DNA of 64,000 nt from Neorhizobium alkalisoli (lineage in GTDB: Bacteria > Pseudomonadota > Alphaproteobacteria > Rhizobiales > Rhizobiaceae), in assembly GCF_002968635.1 (NCBI RefSeq), contig NZ_PVBN01000006.1:310001-374000 (forward strand), read 5' to 3'. The notes under the pieces are model-generated. The model was not told the origin of the DNA and searched no databases. It saw nothing but the letters and a program-made list of their open reading frames with translations. Below are positions 10,433 to 19,544 of the stretch, piece after piece (positions within the stretch are counted from its first letter, which is position 1; every line of letters begins with the position of its first letter). The position numbers were made by a program, and so were the translations under genes.

Positions 10433-10748
10433 ACTCCGCCTCGCCTCCCAGAACGCTTCCGTTCGGCTCATCTGCAAAGGTTCGGGAAATCCGACGTCCT
10501 CGCGAAGCTCGTCCGGCAGTCCCGGCGCCCATGGCCGAGCAGGCCGAAGGAGACCTCTCAGAAAGCGGTGAAGATATCGCCGGATCGGATCCGGGCGTGT
10601 CGGCTTGGACGGCAAAGAACGGGCGCTTGCGGAAAGCATGTCTGCTCCACATCGAATGAGACTATTGGATGGTTGGAGCAATGATTGATGCGGATTGCCG
10701 AAAAATTCCAATTCAAATACGGTGGGCAGCAATAAAGAGAGCTTATCG
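10433..10748 (+). other. Intergenic region upstream of LysR gene
   Basis: 316 bp with no convincing gene. A 76-codon plus-strand frame opens with GTG overlapping the xdhC stop, but it is rich in Arg/Pro/Ala and matches no family I recognise. The promoter of the LysR gene is expected in the A+T-richer part near 10660-10740. Confidence 0.5.
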
Positions 10749-11681
10749 ATGAAACTGTCGCGCCGTTTTCCGCTGAATGCGCTCCGGGTCTTCGAGGTGG
10801 TCGCTCGCCTGGAAAATTTTACCCGCGCGGCGGAAGAACTCGGGATGACGCAAACCGCCGTCAGCTACCAGATCAAGCTTCTGGAAGACTATCTCGGCGA
10901 TGCGGTTTTCATCCGCAAGCCGCGGGCATTGCAGCTCACCGAAACCGGCCGGGGCCTGTTGCCGAAAGTCTCGGAAGCCTTTTCGCTTCTGTCGGAAGCG
11001 GTGCATGCGGCGCGCGGCACGGCGGACGAGACACTGGAAATCCACTCCCCGCCGACCTTCGCCTCTCACTGGCTGGCGCGCCATATCGGAGAATTCCAGC
11101 TCGAACATCCCCATATCGCTGTACGTCTCGTGCGCGACGGCGCTCACGATGGGGAATATTCGCAACCCAGCGACGTCGCCATCCGTATCGGCGCAAACCC
11201 GTGGGACGGATTGATCTGCCACCCGATAATGCGCCTGACCTATGCGCCGATGCTCAATCCGCAGCTCGCCGAGAGTGTCGGGGGCATAAACACTCCCGCC
11301 GACCTGATGAAGCCGCCCTGGATTTCGAACGGCAAAGGCCTCTGGAACGACTGGTTCCAGGCCGCCGGCCTCGATCCCGTCGGGATCAGGCAGATGCAGC
11401 TCGACGCCGATGGCGCGCTCGATCTGGAGGCGAATGCGGCGATTGCCGGTCATGGGGTCGCGATGCTGAGCCCTTTCCTCTTCAAGGCCGAGCTGACCTC
11501 GGGACGCCTGGTGCAACCCTTCGATCTGGCGCTCAGCGACGCCAAGACCTATTGGCTCTGTTATCCCCCGGCGCGAAAGAACACGGCCAAGGTCAAAGCC
11601 TTCACCGCCTGGCTGCAGGCGTCCGTCGCACGCGACCTGGCCGCCGCACCGGGCGACCTTGCCCCGCTGGCGGCACGATGA
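10749..11681 (+). CDS. LysR-type transcriptional regulator (GcvA-like)
   Basis: 310 residues from ATG 10749; upstream in-frame codons are not conserved in style, and the family start is MKLSRRFPLNALRVFE. The N-terminal winged helix-turn-helix includes ENFTRAAEELGMTQTAVSYQIK, and the C-terminal part is the two-lobed LysR substrate-binding domain. It lies on the same strand right after the xanthine dehydrogenase genes and is followed by a second, clearly paralogous regulator at 12041. A role in purine-gene control is plausible from position only. Confidence 0.92.
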   Translation: MKLSRRFPLNALRVFEVVARLENFTRAAEELGMTQTAVSYQIKLLEDYLGDAVFIRKPRALQLTETGRGLLPKVSEAFSLLSEAVHAARGTADETLEIHSPPTFASHWLARHIGEFQLEHPHIAVRLVRDGAHDGEYSQPSDVAIRIGANPWDGLICHPIMRLTYAPMLNPQLAESVGGINTPADLMKPPWISNGKGLWNDWFQAAGLDPVGIRQMQLDADGALDLEANAAIAGHGVAMLSPFLFKAELTSGRLVQPFDLALSDAKTYWLCYPPARKNTAKVKAFTAWLQASVARDLAAAPGDLAPLAAR

Positions 11682-11695
11682 TCCGCCGCCATGTC

Positions 11696-11923
11696 TCATA
11701 GGCTCCGCTGCATGGAGATCATCCGCGTTGCCTGGAACGCGCCTTCGTCCGGCGGGCCGCGGCGGTCGCGACCGTCGAGCATGCCGATATCGCGCTTCCA
11801 GCTTTCCGGCATCTCGGCCACATCGACATTGTTTTGATGCGTAGAAAGCCTCCGGCTGATAAGCTCGCTCAGAGAAACATGCGGCAGAAACCGACCGAAA
11901 TGCATGTGGGTTATAGAAAACAT
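11696..11923 (-). CDS. Small DUF1127-like protein
   Basis: 75 residues. ATG 11923 is preceded by a near-perfect GGAGGT ribosome site, stronger than that of most neighbours. The central stretch MPESWKRDIGMLDGRDRR resembles the short helix-turn-helix Arg-rich motif of DUF1127 proteins, which in alphaproteobacteria can bind RNA and link to phosphate or carbon stress. It is divergent from the LysR gene at 12041, with about 117 bp between starts. Family membership is inferred from the motif only. Confidence 0.68.
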   Translation of the reverse strand: MFSITHMHFGRFLPHVSLSELISRRLSTHQNNVDVAEMPESWKRDIGMLDGRDRRGPPDEGAFQATRMISMQRSL

Positions 11924-11992
11924 TGTTGACCTCCAACGGGATAAACCCGTTTCCATGGGTTCGTTGTGGAGGTAATGTGCGCCATGGGATGA

Positions 11993-12014
11993 CGGTTATC
12001 CAATCGAATAACCG
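11993..12014. promoter_or_regulatory. Inverted repeat, candidate LysR operator
   Basis: CGGTTAT and ATAACCG are perfect 7-bp arms separated by 8 bp. The site lies in the divergent gap between the DUF1127-like gene and the LysR gene, 27 bp before that regulator's ATG. Position and dyad symmetry fit autoregulation by a LysR protein. No experimental support. Confidence 0.5.
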
Positions 12015-12040
12015 TATCCATGCATCAAGAGAACTCATCC

Positions 12041-12937
12041 ATGAAGATGTCGAAACAGTTCCCTCTGAATTCCCTGCGGGTATTCGAATCCGCCGCCCGG
12101 CTGATGAGTTTCACCAGGGCGGGCGAGGAACTGGGACTGACCCAGACGGCGGTGAGCTACCAGATCAAGCTGCTGGAGGAGACGATCGACGAACAGCTTT
12201 TTCTGCGCCGTCCGCGTCAGGTGTCGCTGACCGAAGCCGGCGAGCGGCTGGCGCCGAAGATCACCGAAGCTTTCGCGATCATGACGGAGGCTATGACCAA
12301 CCTGCGGGACGTATCGGAGGGGACGCTGGTCATCCACTCGACCGCGACCTTTGCCTCCCAGTGGCTGGCACGCCATCTCGGCACGTTCCAGCTCGAAAAT
12401 CCGGGCATTGCCGTGAGACTGGAGACATCCCAGGAAATGGTCGACTTTTCGCGCACCCAGGCGGACATAGCGATCCGCAGCGGCAAGGGCGAGTGGCCGG
12501 GCCTACGCACGCATTTTCTGATGCACAATCATTTCACGCCGATGCTGAGCCCAGCTTTGGCCGCCACGATCGGTGGAGTGAAAACGCCTGAGGATATCCT
12601 CAAGCTCAGGATAATCGATCCCGGCGATCCCTGGTGGCCGTGCTGGTTTGCCGCCGCCGGCCTGCCGGATGTGGATCTCGCCGGCCGGCCGGTCAGCAGG
12701 TTCGGCGCGCAGGCCTTCGAGGCATCCGCCGCGATCGCCGGCCAGGGTGTGGCGATCCTGCAGCCGGAATTTTATACCGCCGATATCGCCCTCGGGCGAC
12801 TGATCCAGCCGTTCGACATTCTGGGCCACGACGGCAGCGACTATTGGCTCGCCTATCCGGAACCGCGCAGGAATTCCCGAAAAATCCGCGCCTTCCGCGA
12901 GTTTCTGCTGAAAACCATGCCGGCTACCGAAGGTTAG
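12041..12937 (+). CDS. LysR-type transcriptional regulator, paralogue of the upstream regulator
   Basis: 298 residues from ATG 12041 (MKMSKQFPLNSLRVFE); an earlier TTG/ATG register is possible. The DNA-binding half closely parallels the protein at 10749 (FTRAGEELGLTQTAVSYQIKLLE against FTRAAEELGMTQTAVSYQIKLLE), indicating tandem duplication and divergence. The C-terminal effector domain matches in layout (TFASQWLARHLG..FQLENP). The effector is unknown. It points away from the DUF1127-like gene across a dyad element. Confidence 0.91.
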   Translation: MKMSKQFPLNSLRVFESAARLMSFTRAGEELGLTQTAVSYQIKLLEETIDEQLFLRRPRQVSLTEAGERLAPKITEAFAIMTEAMTNLRDVSEGTLVIHSTATFASQWLARHLGTFQLENPGIAVRLETSQEMVDFSRTQADIAIRSGKGEWPGLRTHFLMHNHFTPMLSPALAATIGGVKTPEDILKLRIIDPGDPWWPCWFAAAGLPDVDLAGRPVSRFGAQAFEASAAIAGQGVAILQPEFYTADIALGRLIQPFDILGHDGSDYWLAYPEPRRNSRKIRAFREFLLKTMPATEG

Positions 12938-12997
12938 CAGCCAGTTTCCTATCCGCCGCATTTCCGGAGGGAAAACCGTCTGACCGTTCCGAAAGCC

Positions 12998-13357
12998 TCA
13001 GTAGCTCATATCCGGTGCGTAGAAACAGCGAAGCGTATCCTCGGTCGGATAAAGGCAGAGGTGATATTCCTCGTCCTGGCTGCGCCGCGCCTGGCTCTGT
13101 TTTAGCGAAAAATGGTGGGGCCTGGTGATCAGTCTATGGTCACCGGGACCGAGCGAGATTTCGTAGCCTCCCTCGGTGACCCTGACGTTTTTGGTCGAAA
13201 TCATCTGGCAATCGCCGGATAGGTTGTCACCGTTGCAGCAGAAGCCGTCATATTTCCAAGTGACGCCCGTCGGGCTGTGCGCCTCATGGGCGGCCGCCGC
13301 GCCAACCTGTAGGCTCGATACAAACGCAATCATCACACCTGTCAGAATACCACGCAT
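12998..13357 (-). CDS. Exported protein of unknown function
   Basis: 119 residues from ATG 13357, which follows GGAGA. A signal peptide is visible (MRGILTGVMIAFVSSLQVGAAAAHEA, cleavage expected after the Ala run near residue 24). The mature part has five cysteines (FCCNGD, DCQ, HLCLYP, LRCFY), suggesting periplasmic disulfides. No known domain was recognised. It converges with the second LysR gene and is divergent from puuD. Confidence 0.78.
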   Translation of the reverse strand: MRGILTGVMIAFVSSLQVGAAAAHEAHSPTGVTWKYDGFCCNGDNLSGDCQMISTKNVRVTEGGYEISLGPGDHRLITRPHHFSLKQSQARRSQDEEYHLCLYPTEDTLRCFYAPDMSY

Positions 13358-13665
13358 GAGCTTAGTCTCCGTTGATGATGCCATCCCCGGCGAGCTCTCA
13401 CGCAATACCCGGACCTCGCCGGTTGACTTGCATTTGTCACATTACGTGAGTCGGGCTAGCCGGCCATTCCAATATTTTGCAATGCACAATTAATACATTC
13501 GAAAATGGTCATCTTAAGATCACGCGCAAGTGAGAACTCCGAGTCATCAATGTGAGTTCCGTGGGAAGACAAAAAGGTTCCCGGAGATAAGCGCTTCCCT
13601 CCTTCCGGTTTTTTTCGCAGAGTGGCGAGCCGGGGGGCAAAAAAGGGAATCGAAGGGGACCCTGA
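13358..13665. other. Divergent intergenic region upstream of puuD
   Basis: About 308 bp between the exported-protein gene (minus) and puuD (plus). It should carry both promoters. No clear dyad, RNA gene or additional open frame was recognised. The sequence is noticeably A+T-richer around 13480-13520. Confidence 0.5.
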
Positions 13666-14892
13666 ATGTATGAATACGCCGTTGCCTGGGAGTGGCTGAG
13701 CTTTGCCGCCCGCTGGTTTCACGTCATTACCGCGATCGCCTGGATCGGCTCGTCCTTCTATTTCATCGCACTGGATCTCGGTCTGGTGAAACGGCCGCAT
13801 CTGCCGGCCGGCGTCTATGGCGAGGAATGGCAGGTGCATGGCGGCGGCTTCTACCACGTCCAGAAATATCTGGTGGCGCCGGCCGAGATGCCCGAGCATC
13901 TGACCTGGTTCAAATACGAGAGCTATTTCACCTGGCTCTCCGGTTTCCTGATGCTCTGCATCGTCTATTACGGCGGCGCCGACCTCTTCCTGATCGACCG
14001 GACGGTGATGGAACTCGCCCCCTGGCAAGCCATCCTCATCTCGCTCGCCTCGCTGGCAATCGGCTGGATCATTTACGATCAGCTCTGCAAGTCGCCGATC
14101 GGCAACAATACCTGGGGCCTGATGGCGCTCCTCTTTATCGTGCTGGTGGCCATGGCCTGGGGTTACACGCAGGTCTTCACCGGCCGCGCCGCCTTCCTGC
14201 ATCTCGGCGCCTTCACCGCCACGATCATGTCCGCCAATGTCTTCTTCATCATCATTCCCAACCAGAAGATCGTCGTGGCGGATCTGATTGCCGGCCGCAC
14301 GCCGGACCCGAAATACGGCGTCATCGCCAAGCAGCGCTCGCTCCACAACAACTACCTGACGCTGCCCGTCATCTTCTTCATGCTCTCGAACCACTATCCG
14401 CTGGCCTTTGCGACCGCCTTCAACTGGGTGATCGCAGCACTCGTCTTCCTGATGGGCGTGACGATCCGGCACTGGTTCAATACGACCCATGCGCGAAAGG
14501 GCAGACCGACCTGGACCTGGCTGGTGACCGTCCTGCTCTTCATCGTCATCATCTGGCTTTCGACGGTGCCCAAAGTACTGACCGGCGAGACGGAAACCTC
14601 CATGACCACGACGGAGCAGAAATTCGCCTCCAATGCGCATTTCGGCGCGGCGAAGGACGTGATCCTCGCGCGCTGTTCGATGTGCCACGCCGCTGAGCCG
14701 GTCTGGGAAGGCATTTCCTTCACGCCGAAATCAGTGAAACTGGAGACCGACCGGGAGATTGCCGCGCATGCCCGCGAAATCTATATCCAGGCGGGCCGGA
14801 GCCATGCCATGCCGCCCGGCAACGTCACCGCCATTTCGCCCGGCGAGCGCAAGCTTCTGACGGCGTGGTACGAAAGCACGATATCCGAATGA
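13666..14892 (+). CDS. puuD: Membrane urate hydroxylase with C-terminal cytochrome c domain
   Basis: 408 residues. About eight transmembrane segments occupy residues 10-310, starting with WFHVITAIAWIGSSFYF. A periplasmic cytochrome c domain with the haem site CSMCH (about 337-341) and a Met ligand candidate in HAMPPGNV follows. This architecture is PuuD, which oxidises urate to 5-hydroxyisourate and feeds electrons to the respiratory chain instead of producing peroxide. Its stop overlaps the guaD start by ATGA. It links xanthine dehydrogenase upstream to the uraH/uraD/puuE block at 21-24 kb. Confidence 0.94.
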   Translation: MYEYAVAWEWLSFAARWFHVITAIAWIGSSFYFIALDLGLVKRPHLPAGVYGEEWQVHGGGFYHVQKYLVAPAEMPEHLTWFKYESYFTWLSGFLMLCIVYYGGADLFLIDRTVMELAPWQAILISLASLAIGWIIYDQLCKSPIGNNTWGLMALLFIVLVAMAWGYTQVFTGRAAFLHLGAFTATIMSANVFFIIIPNQKIVVADLIAGRTPDPKYGVIAKQRSLHNNYLTLPVIFFMLSNHYPLAFATAFNWVIAALVFLMGVTIRHWFNTTHARKGRPTWTWLVTVLLFIVIIWLSTVPKVLTGETETSMTTTEQKFASNAHFGAAKDVILARCSMCHAAEPVWEGISFTPKSVKLETDREIAAHAREIYIQAGRSHAMPPGNVTAISPGERKLLTAWYESTISE

Positions 14893-16196
14893 CCGAAAAA
14901 CTGATCCGCGGACGATTGCTCTCTTTCAAGCGCGCGCCGCAAAGCCTTACAGACACCGAGAGCTATTCGTATGAAAGCGACGGCGCGCTGCTGGTCACCG
15001 ATGGCAAGATCGCCGCTGTCGGCGACTATGCGGTGGTGAAGGCAAAGGCCGCGGATGGTGTGGAGGAAATCGACCACCGGCCGCATCTCATCCTGCCGGG
15101 GTTCATCGACACCCATATGCATTTCCCGCAGATGCAGGTGATCGCCTCCTATGCGGCCAATCTGCTCGAGTGGCTGAACACTTACACCTTTCCGGAGGAA
15201 TGCCGGTTCGTGGAAAGCGAGCATGCAGCCCGCATCGCCACGCATTTCTATGACGAGCTTCTGCGCCACGGCACGACGACGGCGGCCGCCTATTGCTCCG
15301 TCCACAAGAGTTCGGCCGACGCCTATTTCGCCGAAGCCCTGAAGCGCGACATGTGCATGGTGGGCGGCAAGGTGATGATGGACCGCAACGCGCCGCAGGG
15401 CCTGCTCGACACACCGGAAATGGGTTACGACGAGACGCGGGCCGTGATCGCCGATTGGCACGGCAAGGGCCGAAACCACGTTGCCATAACCCCGCGCTTC
15501 GCGATCACCTCGACGCCCGGCCAGATGAAGGCCGCCCAGGCGCTGGCCGAAGAGTTTCCGGACCTCCACATCCAGACCCATCTTTCCGAAAACCACGAGG
15601 AAATCCGCTACACCTGCGAACTCTATCCGGAGGCGACGGACTATACGGATATCTATGCCCGCTACGGCCTTTTGGGAAAGAAGACCCTGCTCGGCCATGC
15701 GATCCACCTCTCCGACCGCGAGGCGGATGTGCTTTCGGAGGCGGGCAGCGTCGCCGTTCACTGCCCGACCTCCAACCTCTTTCTCGGCTCCGGCCTCTTT
15801 CCGATGAAGACGCTGATGCGGCGGGAAAAGCCGGTCCGCGTGGCGGTCGCGACCGATATCGGCGGTGGATCGAGCTATTCCATGCTCAGGACCATGGACG
15901 AAGCCTACAAGATCCAGCAGCTTCTGGGCGAGCGTCTCAATCCGCTCGAAAGCTTCTACCTGATGACGCGCGGCAATGCCGAAGCCCTGTCGCTGGTGGA
16001 CCAGATCGGCACGTTGGAGCCCGGCACCGATGCCGACCTGGTGGTGCTGGACGCTGCGCCGACGCCGGCGATGAAGCTTAGGATGGAGACCATCAAGACG
16101 CTGCCGGAAGAACTCTTCCTGCTGCAGACCATGGGCGACGACCGAGCAGTCGTCGAGACCTATGTGGCGGGCAACGCCATGAAGGAAAGCATCTGA
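14889..16196 (+). CDS. guaD: Guanine deaminase
   Basis: 435 residues, amidohydrolase superfamily. Metal-site motifs are THMHFPQ (about 75), the H of TPRFAITS, GHAIHLSD (about 268) and DIGGGSSYSML (about 322). PEECRF and HCPTSNLFLGSG are typical of guanine deaminase, which converts guanine to xanthine plus ammonia in the cytoplasm, supplying xanthine dehydrogenase. The ATG at 14889 sits in an ATGA overlap with puuD, so the two are translated together. Confidence 0.95.
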   Translation: MTEKLIRGRLLSFKRAPQSLTDTESYSYESDGALLVTDGKIAAVGDYAVVKAKAADGVEEIDHRPHLILPGFIDTHMHFPQMQVIASYAANLLEWLNTYTFPEECRFVESEHAARIATHFYDELLRHGTTTAAAYCSVHKSSADAYFAEALKRDMCMVGGKVMMDRNAPQGLLDTPEMGYDETRAVIADWHGKGRNHVAITPRFAITSTPGQMKAAQALAEEFPDLHIQTHLSENHEEIRYTCELYPEATDYTDIYARYGLLGKKTLLGHAIHLSDREADVLSEAGSVAVHCPTSNLFLGSGLFPMKTLMRREKPVRVAVATDIGGGSSYSMLRTMDEAYKIQQLLGERLNPLESFYLMTRGNAEALSLVDQIGTLEPGTDADLVVLDAAPTPAMKLRMETIKTLPEELFLLQTMGDDRAVVETYVAGNAMKESI

Positions 16197-16385
16197 GCGC
16201 TCCAGGCCTGAAAAACACTCATTTCTTAAAATCTTAACAAATCCTCAAAGCCGATTGAAATCTCTTTTGCGCAAGGATGACCGCAGGTGATGAATCCGCG
16301 TTCATGCAAGGGACGCACCGCAACGGCATGATGCCGATCTTCACCGCGCCGATAAACGTGTCGTCCCTCCTGCGCGAGAAGTTTC

Positions 16386-17336
16386 ATGGCCACCATTTCC
16401 TATAACCAGTCGTCGGCATCGGCGCTTGCCCTGCTGACCGGTTCGACCCGGGCGCTGGAACGCCAGACGGTCCGGGTCGCATCCGGTCGCGAAGTCAACC
16501 AGGCGTCCGACAACGCCGCCTACTGGTCGATCGCGACGTCGATGCGCTCCACCGGCCTGTCGCTCTCCTCCGCGCAGGACGCCGCGGGCCTTGCCGCCGC
16601 GACCACGGATATCGCCTCGCTCGGCATGGAAGCGGCCACCGGCATCGTCTCCGAGATCAAGGCAAAGCTCATCCTGGCGCGCTCGCCGGGCGTCGACAGA
16701 GATGCCGTCAATGCGGAAATAGCGCAGCTGAAGGAGCAGCTGGGCACGGTATCTGAGTCTGCCTCCTTCAACGGCGAAAACTGGTTGCAGGCTTCCGGCG
16801 CGCCGGGTGTCAAATCCCTGGTGGCCTCGCTGTCCACCGGTCCGGACGGCACGACCTCCATCAACACCATTGAGGTCGATACGAGCGAGACGACGCTGAC
16901 CAGCAGCGGCAATCCCGAAGACGGCCTTTTGACGAGGACTTATTCCGGTACCACGCCGGCGGGCAATGCCTATGAATATTACCTGCTATCCTCGGGCGGC
17001 ACGCCGGCTTCGGCTACGGCCAAGGAAGTCGGGATTTCAAACGCGACGACCGAGGACGAACTGGACGGCATGATCTCCGCCGTGGACAGCATGTTGTCCG
17101 GCCTCACCTCCGCCGGCGCACGCCTCGGCGCCACCTCGGGTCGCATCGGCGGCAACATGGATTTTCTTTCGAAACTGCAGGATTCCATCGAACGCGGCGT
17201 CGGGCGCCTCGTGGATGCCGACATGGAGGAGAGCGCCGTCAAGCTTGCCGCAGCGAAGGTGCAGCAGCAGCTCCAGACGATCGGCCTGAACATCGCCAAC
17301 GAGCAGGCCAAGAGCATTCTCACGCTTTTCCGCTGA
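16386..17336 (+). CDS. Flagellin
   Basis: 316 residues. The N-terminal D0/D1 region has the flagellin pattern (SGREVNQASDNAAYWSIATSMRS-type, residues 30-55), and the C-terminal coiled coil has VDADMEESAVKLAAAK and ends NIANEQAKSILTLFR. The variable middle is short (about residues 140-225), as in rhizobial flagellins. There is no signal peptide, as expected for type III export. It stands alone between purine and lactate genes with its own terminator and no fli/flg/mot genes in the window, so it is an isolated extra flagellin. Confidence 0.94.
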   Translation: MATISYNQSSASALALLTGSTRALERQTVRVASGREVNQASDNAAYWSIATSMRSTGLSLSSAQDAAGLAAATTDIASLGMEAATGIVSEIKAKLILARSPGVDRDAVNAEIAQLKEQLGTVSESASFNGENWLQASGAPGVKSLVASLSTGPDGTTSINTIEVDTSETTLTSSGNPEDGLLTRTYSGTTPAGNAYEYYLLSSGGTPASATAKEVGISNATTEDELDGMISAVDSMLSGLTSAGARLGATSGRIGGNMDFLSKLQDSIERGVGRLVDADMEESAVKLAAAKVQQQLQTIGLNIANEQAKSILTLFR

Positions 17337-17362
17337 TCTTCCCGGCCTGATCAGCAACAAAC

Positions 17363-17400
17363 AAAGCCACGCGCCTTAACCGCCGTGGCTTTTTTGTTTT
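17363..17400 (+). terminator. Rho-independent terminator after flagellin
   Basis: A 9-bp perfect stem (17363-17371 with 17384-17392) runs into TTTTTTGTTTT. It starts 27 bp after the flagellin stop codon, making the flagellin gene a single-gene transcript. Confidence 0.92.
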
Positions 17401-17531
17401 CGGGATGCGGCACCCTTTTCTTTCCGGCGGTTAAGACTGGATATCTGCGTCATGATTTCCGATGACCATGGCTGAAATTTTGTGCTAACTCCTTGCCCGC
17501 CCTGTTTCCCGCCTCGAAAGCAAACCGACCG

Positions 17532-18677
17532 ATGTCCAAGCCGCTGACCATTGCAGACCTGAAGACCCTCGCCCGCCGCCGTGTCCCGAAAATGTTCTTC
17601 GACTATGCCGACAGCGGCGCCTGGACCGAAGGCACCTACCGGGCAAACGAAGACGATTTTGCGAAGATCAAGCTGCGTCAGCGCGTGCTGGTCGACATGA
17701 CCGACCGGTCTCTGGCAACGACCATGATCGGCCAGAAGGCCGCCATGCCCGTGGCGCTCGCACCGACCGGGCTTACCGGCATGCAGCATGCCGACGGCGA
17801 AATGCTGGCCGCGAAGGCCGCCGAAGAATTCGGCGTTCCCTTCACGCTGTCGACCATGAGCATCTGCTCGATCGAGGACGTCGCTTCTGTCACCTCGAAC
17901 CCCTTCTGGTTCCAGCTCTACGTGATGCGCGACCGCGGCTTCATCGAGCGGCTGATCGGTCGCGCCAAGGCGGCGAAATGCTCGGCGCTCGTCGTCACGG
18001 CCGACCTGCAGATCCTCGGGCAGCGGCACAAGGATCTTCGCAACGGCCTCTCCGCTCCCCCGAAATGGACGCTGAACAGCGCCCTGCAGCTCGCCACCCG
18101 GCCGCGCTGGTGCCTGGAAATGCTCGGCACCAAGCGGCGCGGCTTCGGCAATATCGTCGGCCATGCGAGCAATGTTTCCGACCTGTCCTCGCTCAGCGCC
18201 TGGACGGCCGAACAGTTCGATCCGCGACTGTCCTGGGACGACGTCCGCTGGATCAAGAACCTCTGGGGCGGCAAGCTGATCATCAAGGGCATCCTTGACG
18301 AAGAGGATGCGCGTGCCGCTGCCGACACCGGCGCGGATGCGATCATCGTCTCGAACCATGGCGGACGGCAGCTCGACGGCGCCCCCTCATCGATCAGCAT
18401 GCTGCCGAGGATCGTCGATGCGGTCGGCGACCGGATCGAGGTGCATTTCGACGGCGGCATCCGCTCCGGCCAGGACGTCTTGAAGGCCGTAGCGCTCGGC
18501 GCCCGCGGCACCTATATCGGCCGGCCCTTCCTCTACGGCCTCGGCGCCATGGGCAAGCCCGGCGTCACCACGGCGCTCGAAATCATCCGCAAGGAGATGG
18601 ACATCACCATGGCGCTTTGCGGCAAGCGGGACATCCAGACGATCGACCGCAACATTCTCGCCAATATGCCGTTCTGA
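17532..18677 (+). CDS. lldD: L-lactate dehydrogenase, FMN-dependent, quinone-linked
   Basis: 381 residues from ATG 17532. The alpha-hydroxy-acid oxidase family is shown by MFFDYADSGAWTE at the N-terminus, APTGLTGM, the FMN/substrate motif SNHGGRQLDGAPSS (catalytic His in NHGGR), and HFDGGIRSGQDVLKA near the C-terminus. The enzyme oxidises L-lactate to pyruvate and reduces the quinone pool at the inner membrane. It is monocistronic, between a flagellin terminator and a convergent gene. Confidence 0.92.
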   Translation: MSKPLTIADLKTLARRRVPKMFFDYADSGAWTEGTYRANEDDFAKIKLRQRVLVDMTDRSLATTMIGQKAAMPVALAPTGLTGMQHADGEMLAAKAAEEFGVPFTLSTMSICSIEDVASVTSNPFWFQLYVMRDRGFIERLIGRAKAAKCSALVVTADLQILGQRHKDLRNGLSAPPKWTLNSALQLATRPRWCLEMLGTKRRGFGNIVGHASNVSDLSSLSAWTAEQFDPRLSWDDVRWIKNLWGGKLIIKGILDEEDARAAADTGADAIIVSNHGGRQLDGAPSSISMLPRIVDAVGDRIEVHFDGGIRSGQDVLKAVALGARGTYIGRPFLYGLGAMGKPGVTTALEIIRKEMDITMALCGKRDIQTIDRNILANMPF

Positions 18678-18717
18678 GCAGGAATTGCGATTGAGAAGGC
18701 GACCTTGGGCGGCAGCG

Positions 18718-19470
18718 TCAGCACCAGCGGCCCTTGGCGCCCGGCTTGCGGGCGAGGCCTTCGCGCACGAGTATATCGGAAAGCGACATGCCGTTGCGGG
18801 TCACCTGCCTCAGCTTGTGGCCGTCGACCTCGGAATCGTTCCCCTGCCAGGTGACCAGCTCGAAAGGCCCGGAATCGAGGAAGGCACGCACCCTGAGTTC
18901 CGCGTCGCTCGCCTTGACACGTTCTTCCTCGCAGCGCGGCTTCTTGATGTCGGGCACTTCAACGCCCACGAGGCGGATCTTTTGACCGTGAAAAACGAAC
19001 CGGTCGGCGGAAACCACGCAGTCATCCTGCTTCGCCGTGCCGCAGAGATAGAATTTTGCCTGATAGGCGCCAGCAAGTCCCTCGTCCGCTTTCGGGGGCT
19101 CGCCGGCCTTCGGCGTCTCGTCGGTAAACGGCTTGCCGATCGGTGCCGGCGGGATGATCGCCGCCGTGTGGTTCTGGTCCGGCGGCGTCGCAGGCTTTGA
19201 TATCACCGGGCGGTGAGCCGTTGCGACAACAGGTTTCGGCGGAACCGGTTTGTCGGGAGCAGAGGCAGGCTTGGCCGCGACGTGAGTTGGTTTGTCCGAC
19301 GTCAGGCTGGCGACGAAACGGCGCGCTGCAGCCGAGTTCTCATAAAGGGCGATTCCGCCGGCGACGGCAGCCAAGGCCCCGACCCAGAGCCAGGTCGACG
19401 AGCCGGAACCCGCAGCCGAACGCTTGCCGCCTTTACGGCGAGAACCGGATTTTCCCCGCGACTGAGCCAT
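18718..19470 (-). CDS. Membrane-anchored staphylococcal-nuclease-like protein
   Basis: 250 residues from ATG 19470, preferred because GGAG lies 6 bp before it. A basic N-terminus (SGSRRKGGKRS) precedes one TM helix (STWLWVGALAAVAGGIALY, about 25-43). A Pro/Lys-rich linker follows (about 60-125), then a C-terminal SNase-like fold from about residue 145 with IRLVGVEVPDI, CEEER and SDILVREGLARK. The protein is expected to face the periplasm. The usual catalytic Arg/Glu set is only partly recognisable, so nuclease activity is uncertain. Confidence 0.78.
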   Translation of the reverse strand: MAQSRGKSGSRRKGGKRSAAGSGSSTWLWVGALAAVAGGIALYENSAAARRFVASLTSDKPTHVAAKPASAPDKPVPPKPVVATAHRPVISKPATPPDQNHTAAIIPPAPIGKPFTDETPKAGEPPKADEGLAGAYQAKFYLCGTAKQDDCVVSADRFVFHGQKIRLVGVEVPDIKKPRCEEERVKASDAELRVRAFLDSGPFELVTWQGNDSEVDGHKLRQVTRNGMSLSDILVREGLARKPGAKGRWC

Positions 19471-19544
19471 GACCATCTCCACTTTTCGAATCGAGGAGAA
19501 GTATCGGGAGGAAGGATTGCCGAATGGTTTCTGCGAGGTCGTCG

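Noticed and set aside
10429..10659. 76-codon frame overlapping the xdhC stop
   Set aside because: Position suggested coupling, but no ribosome site and no recognisable motif.
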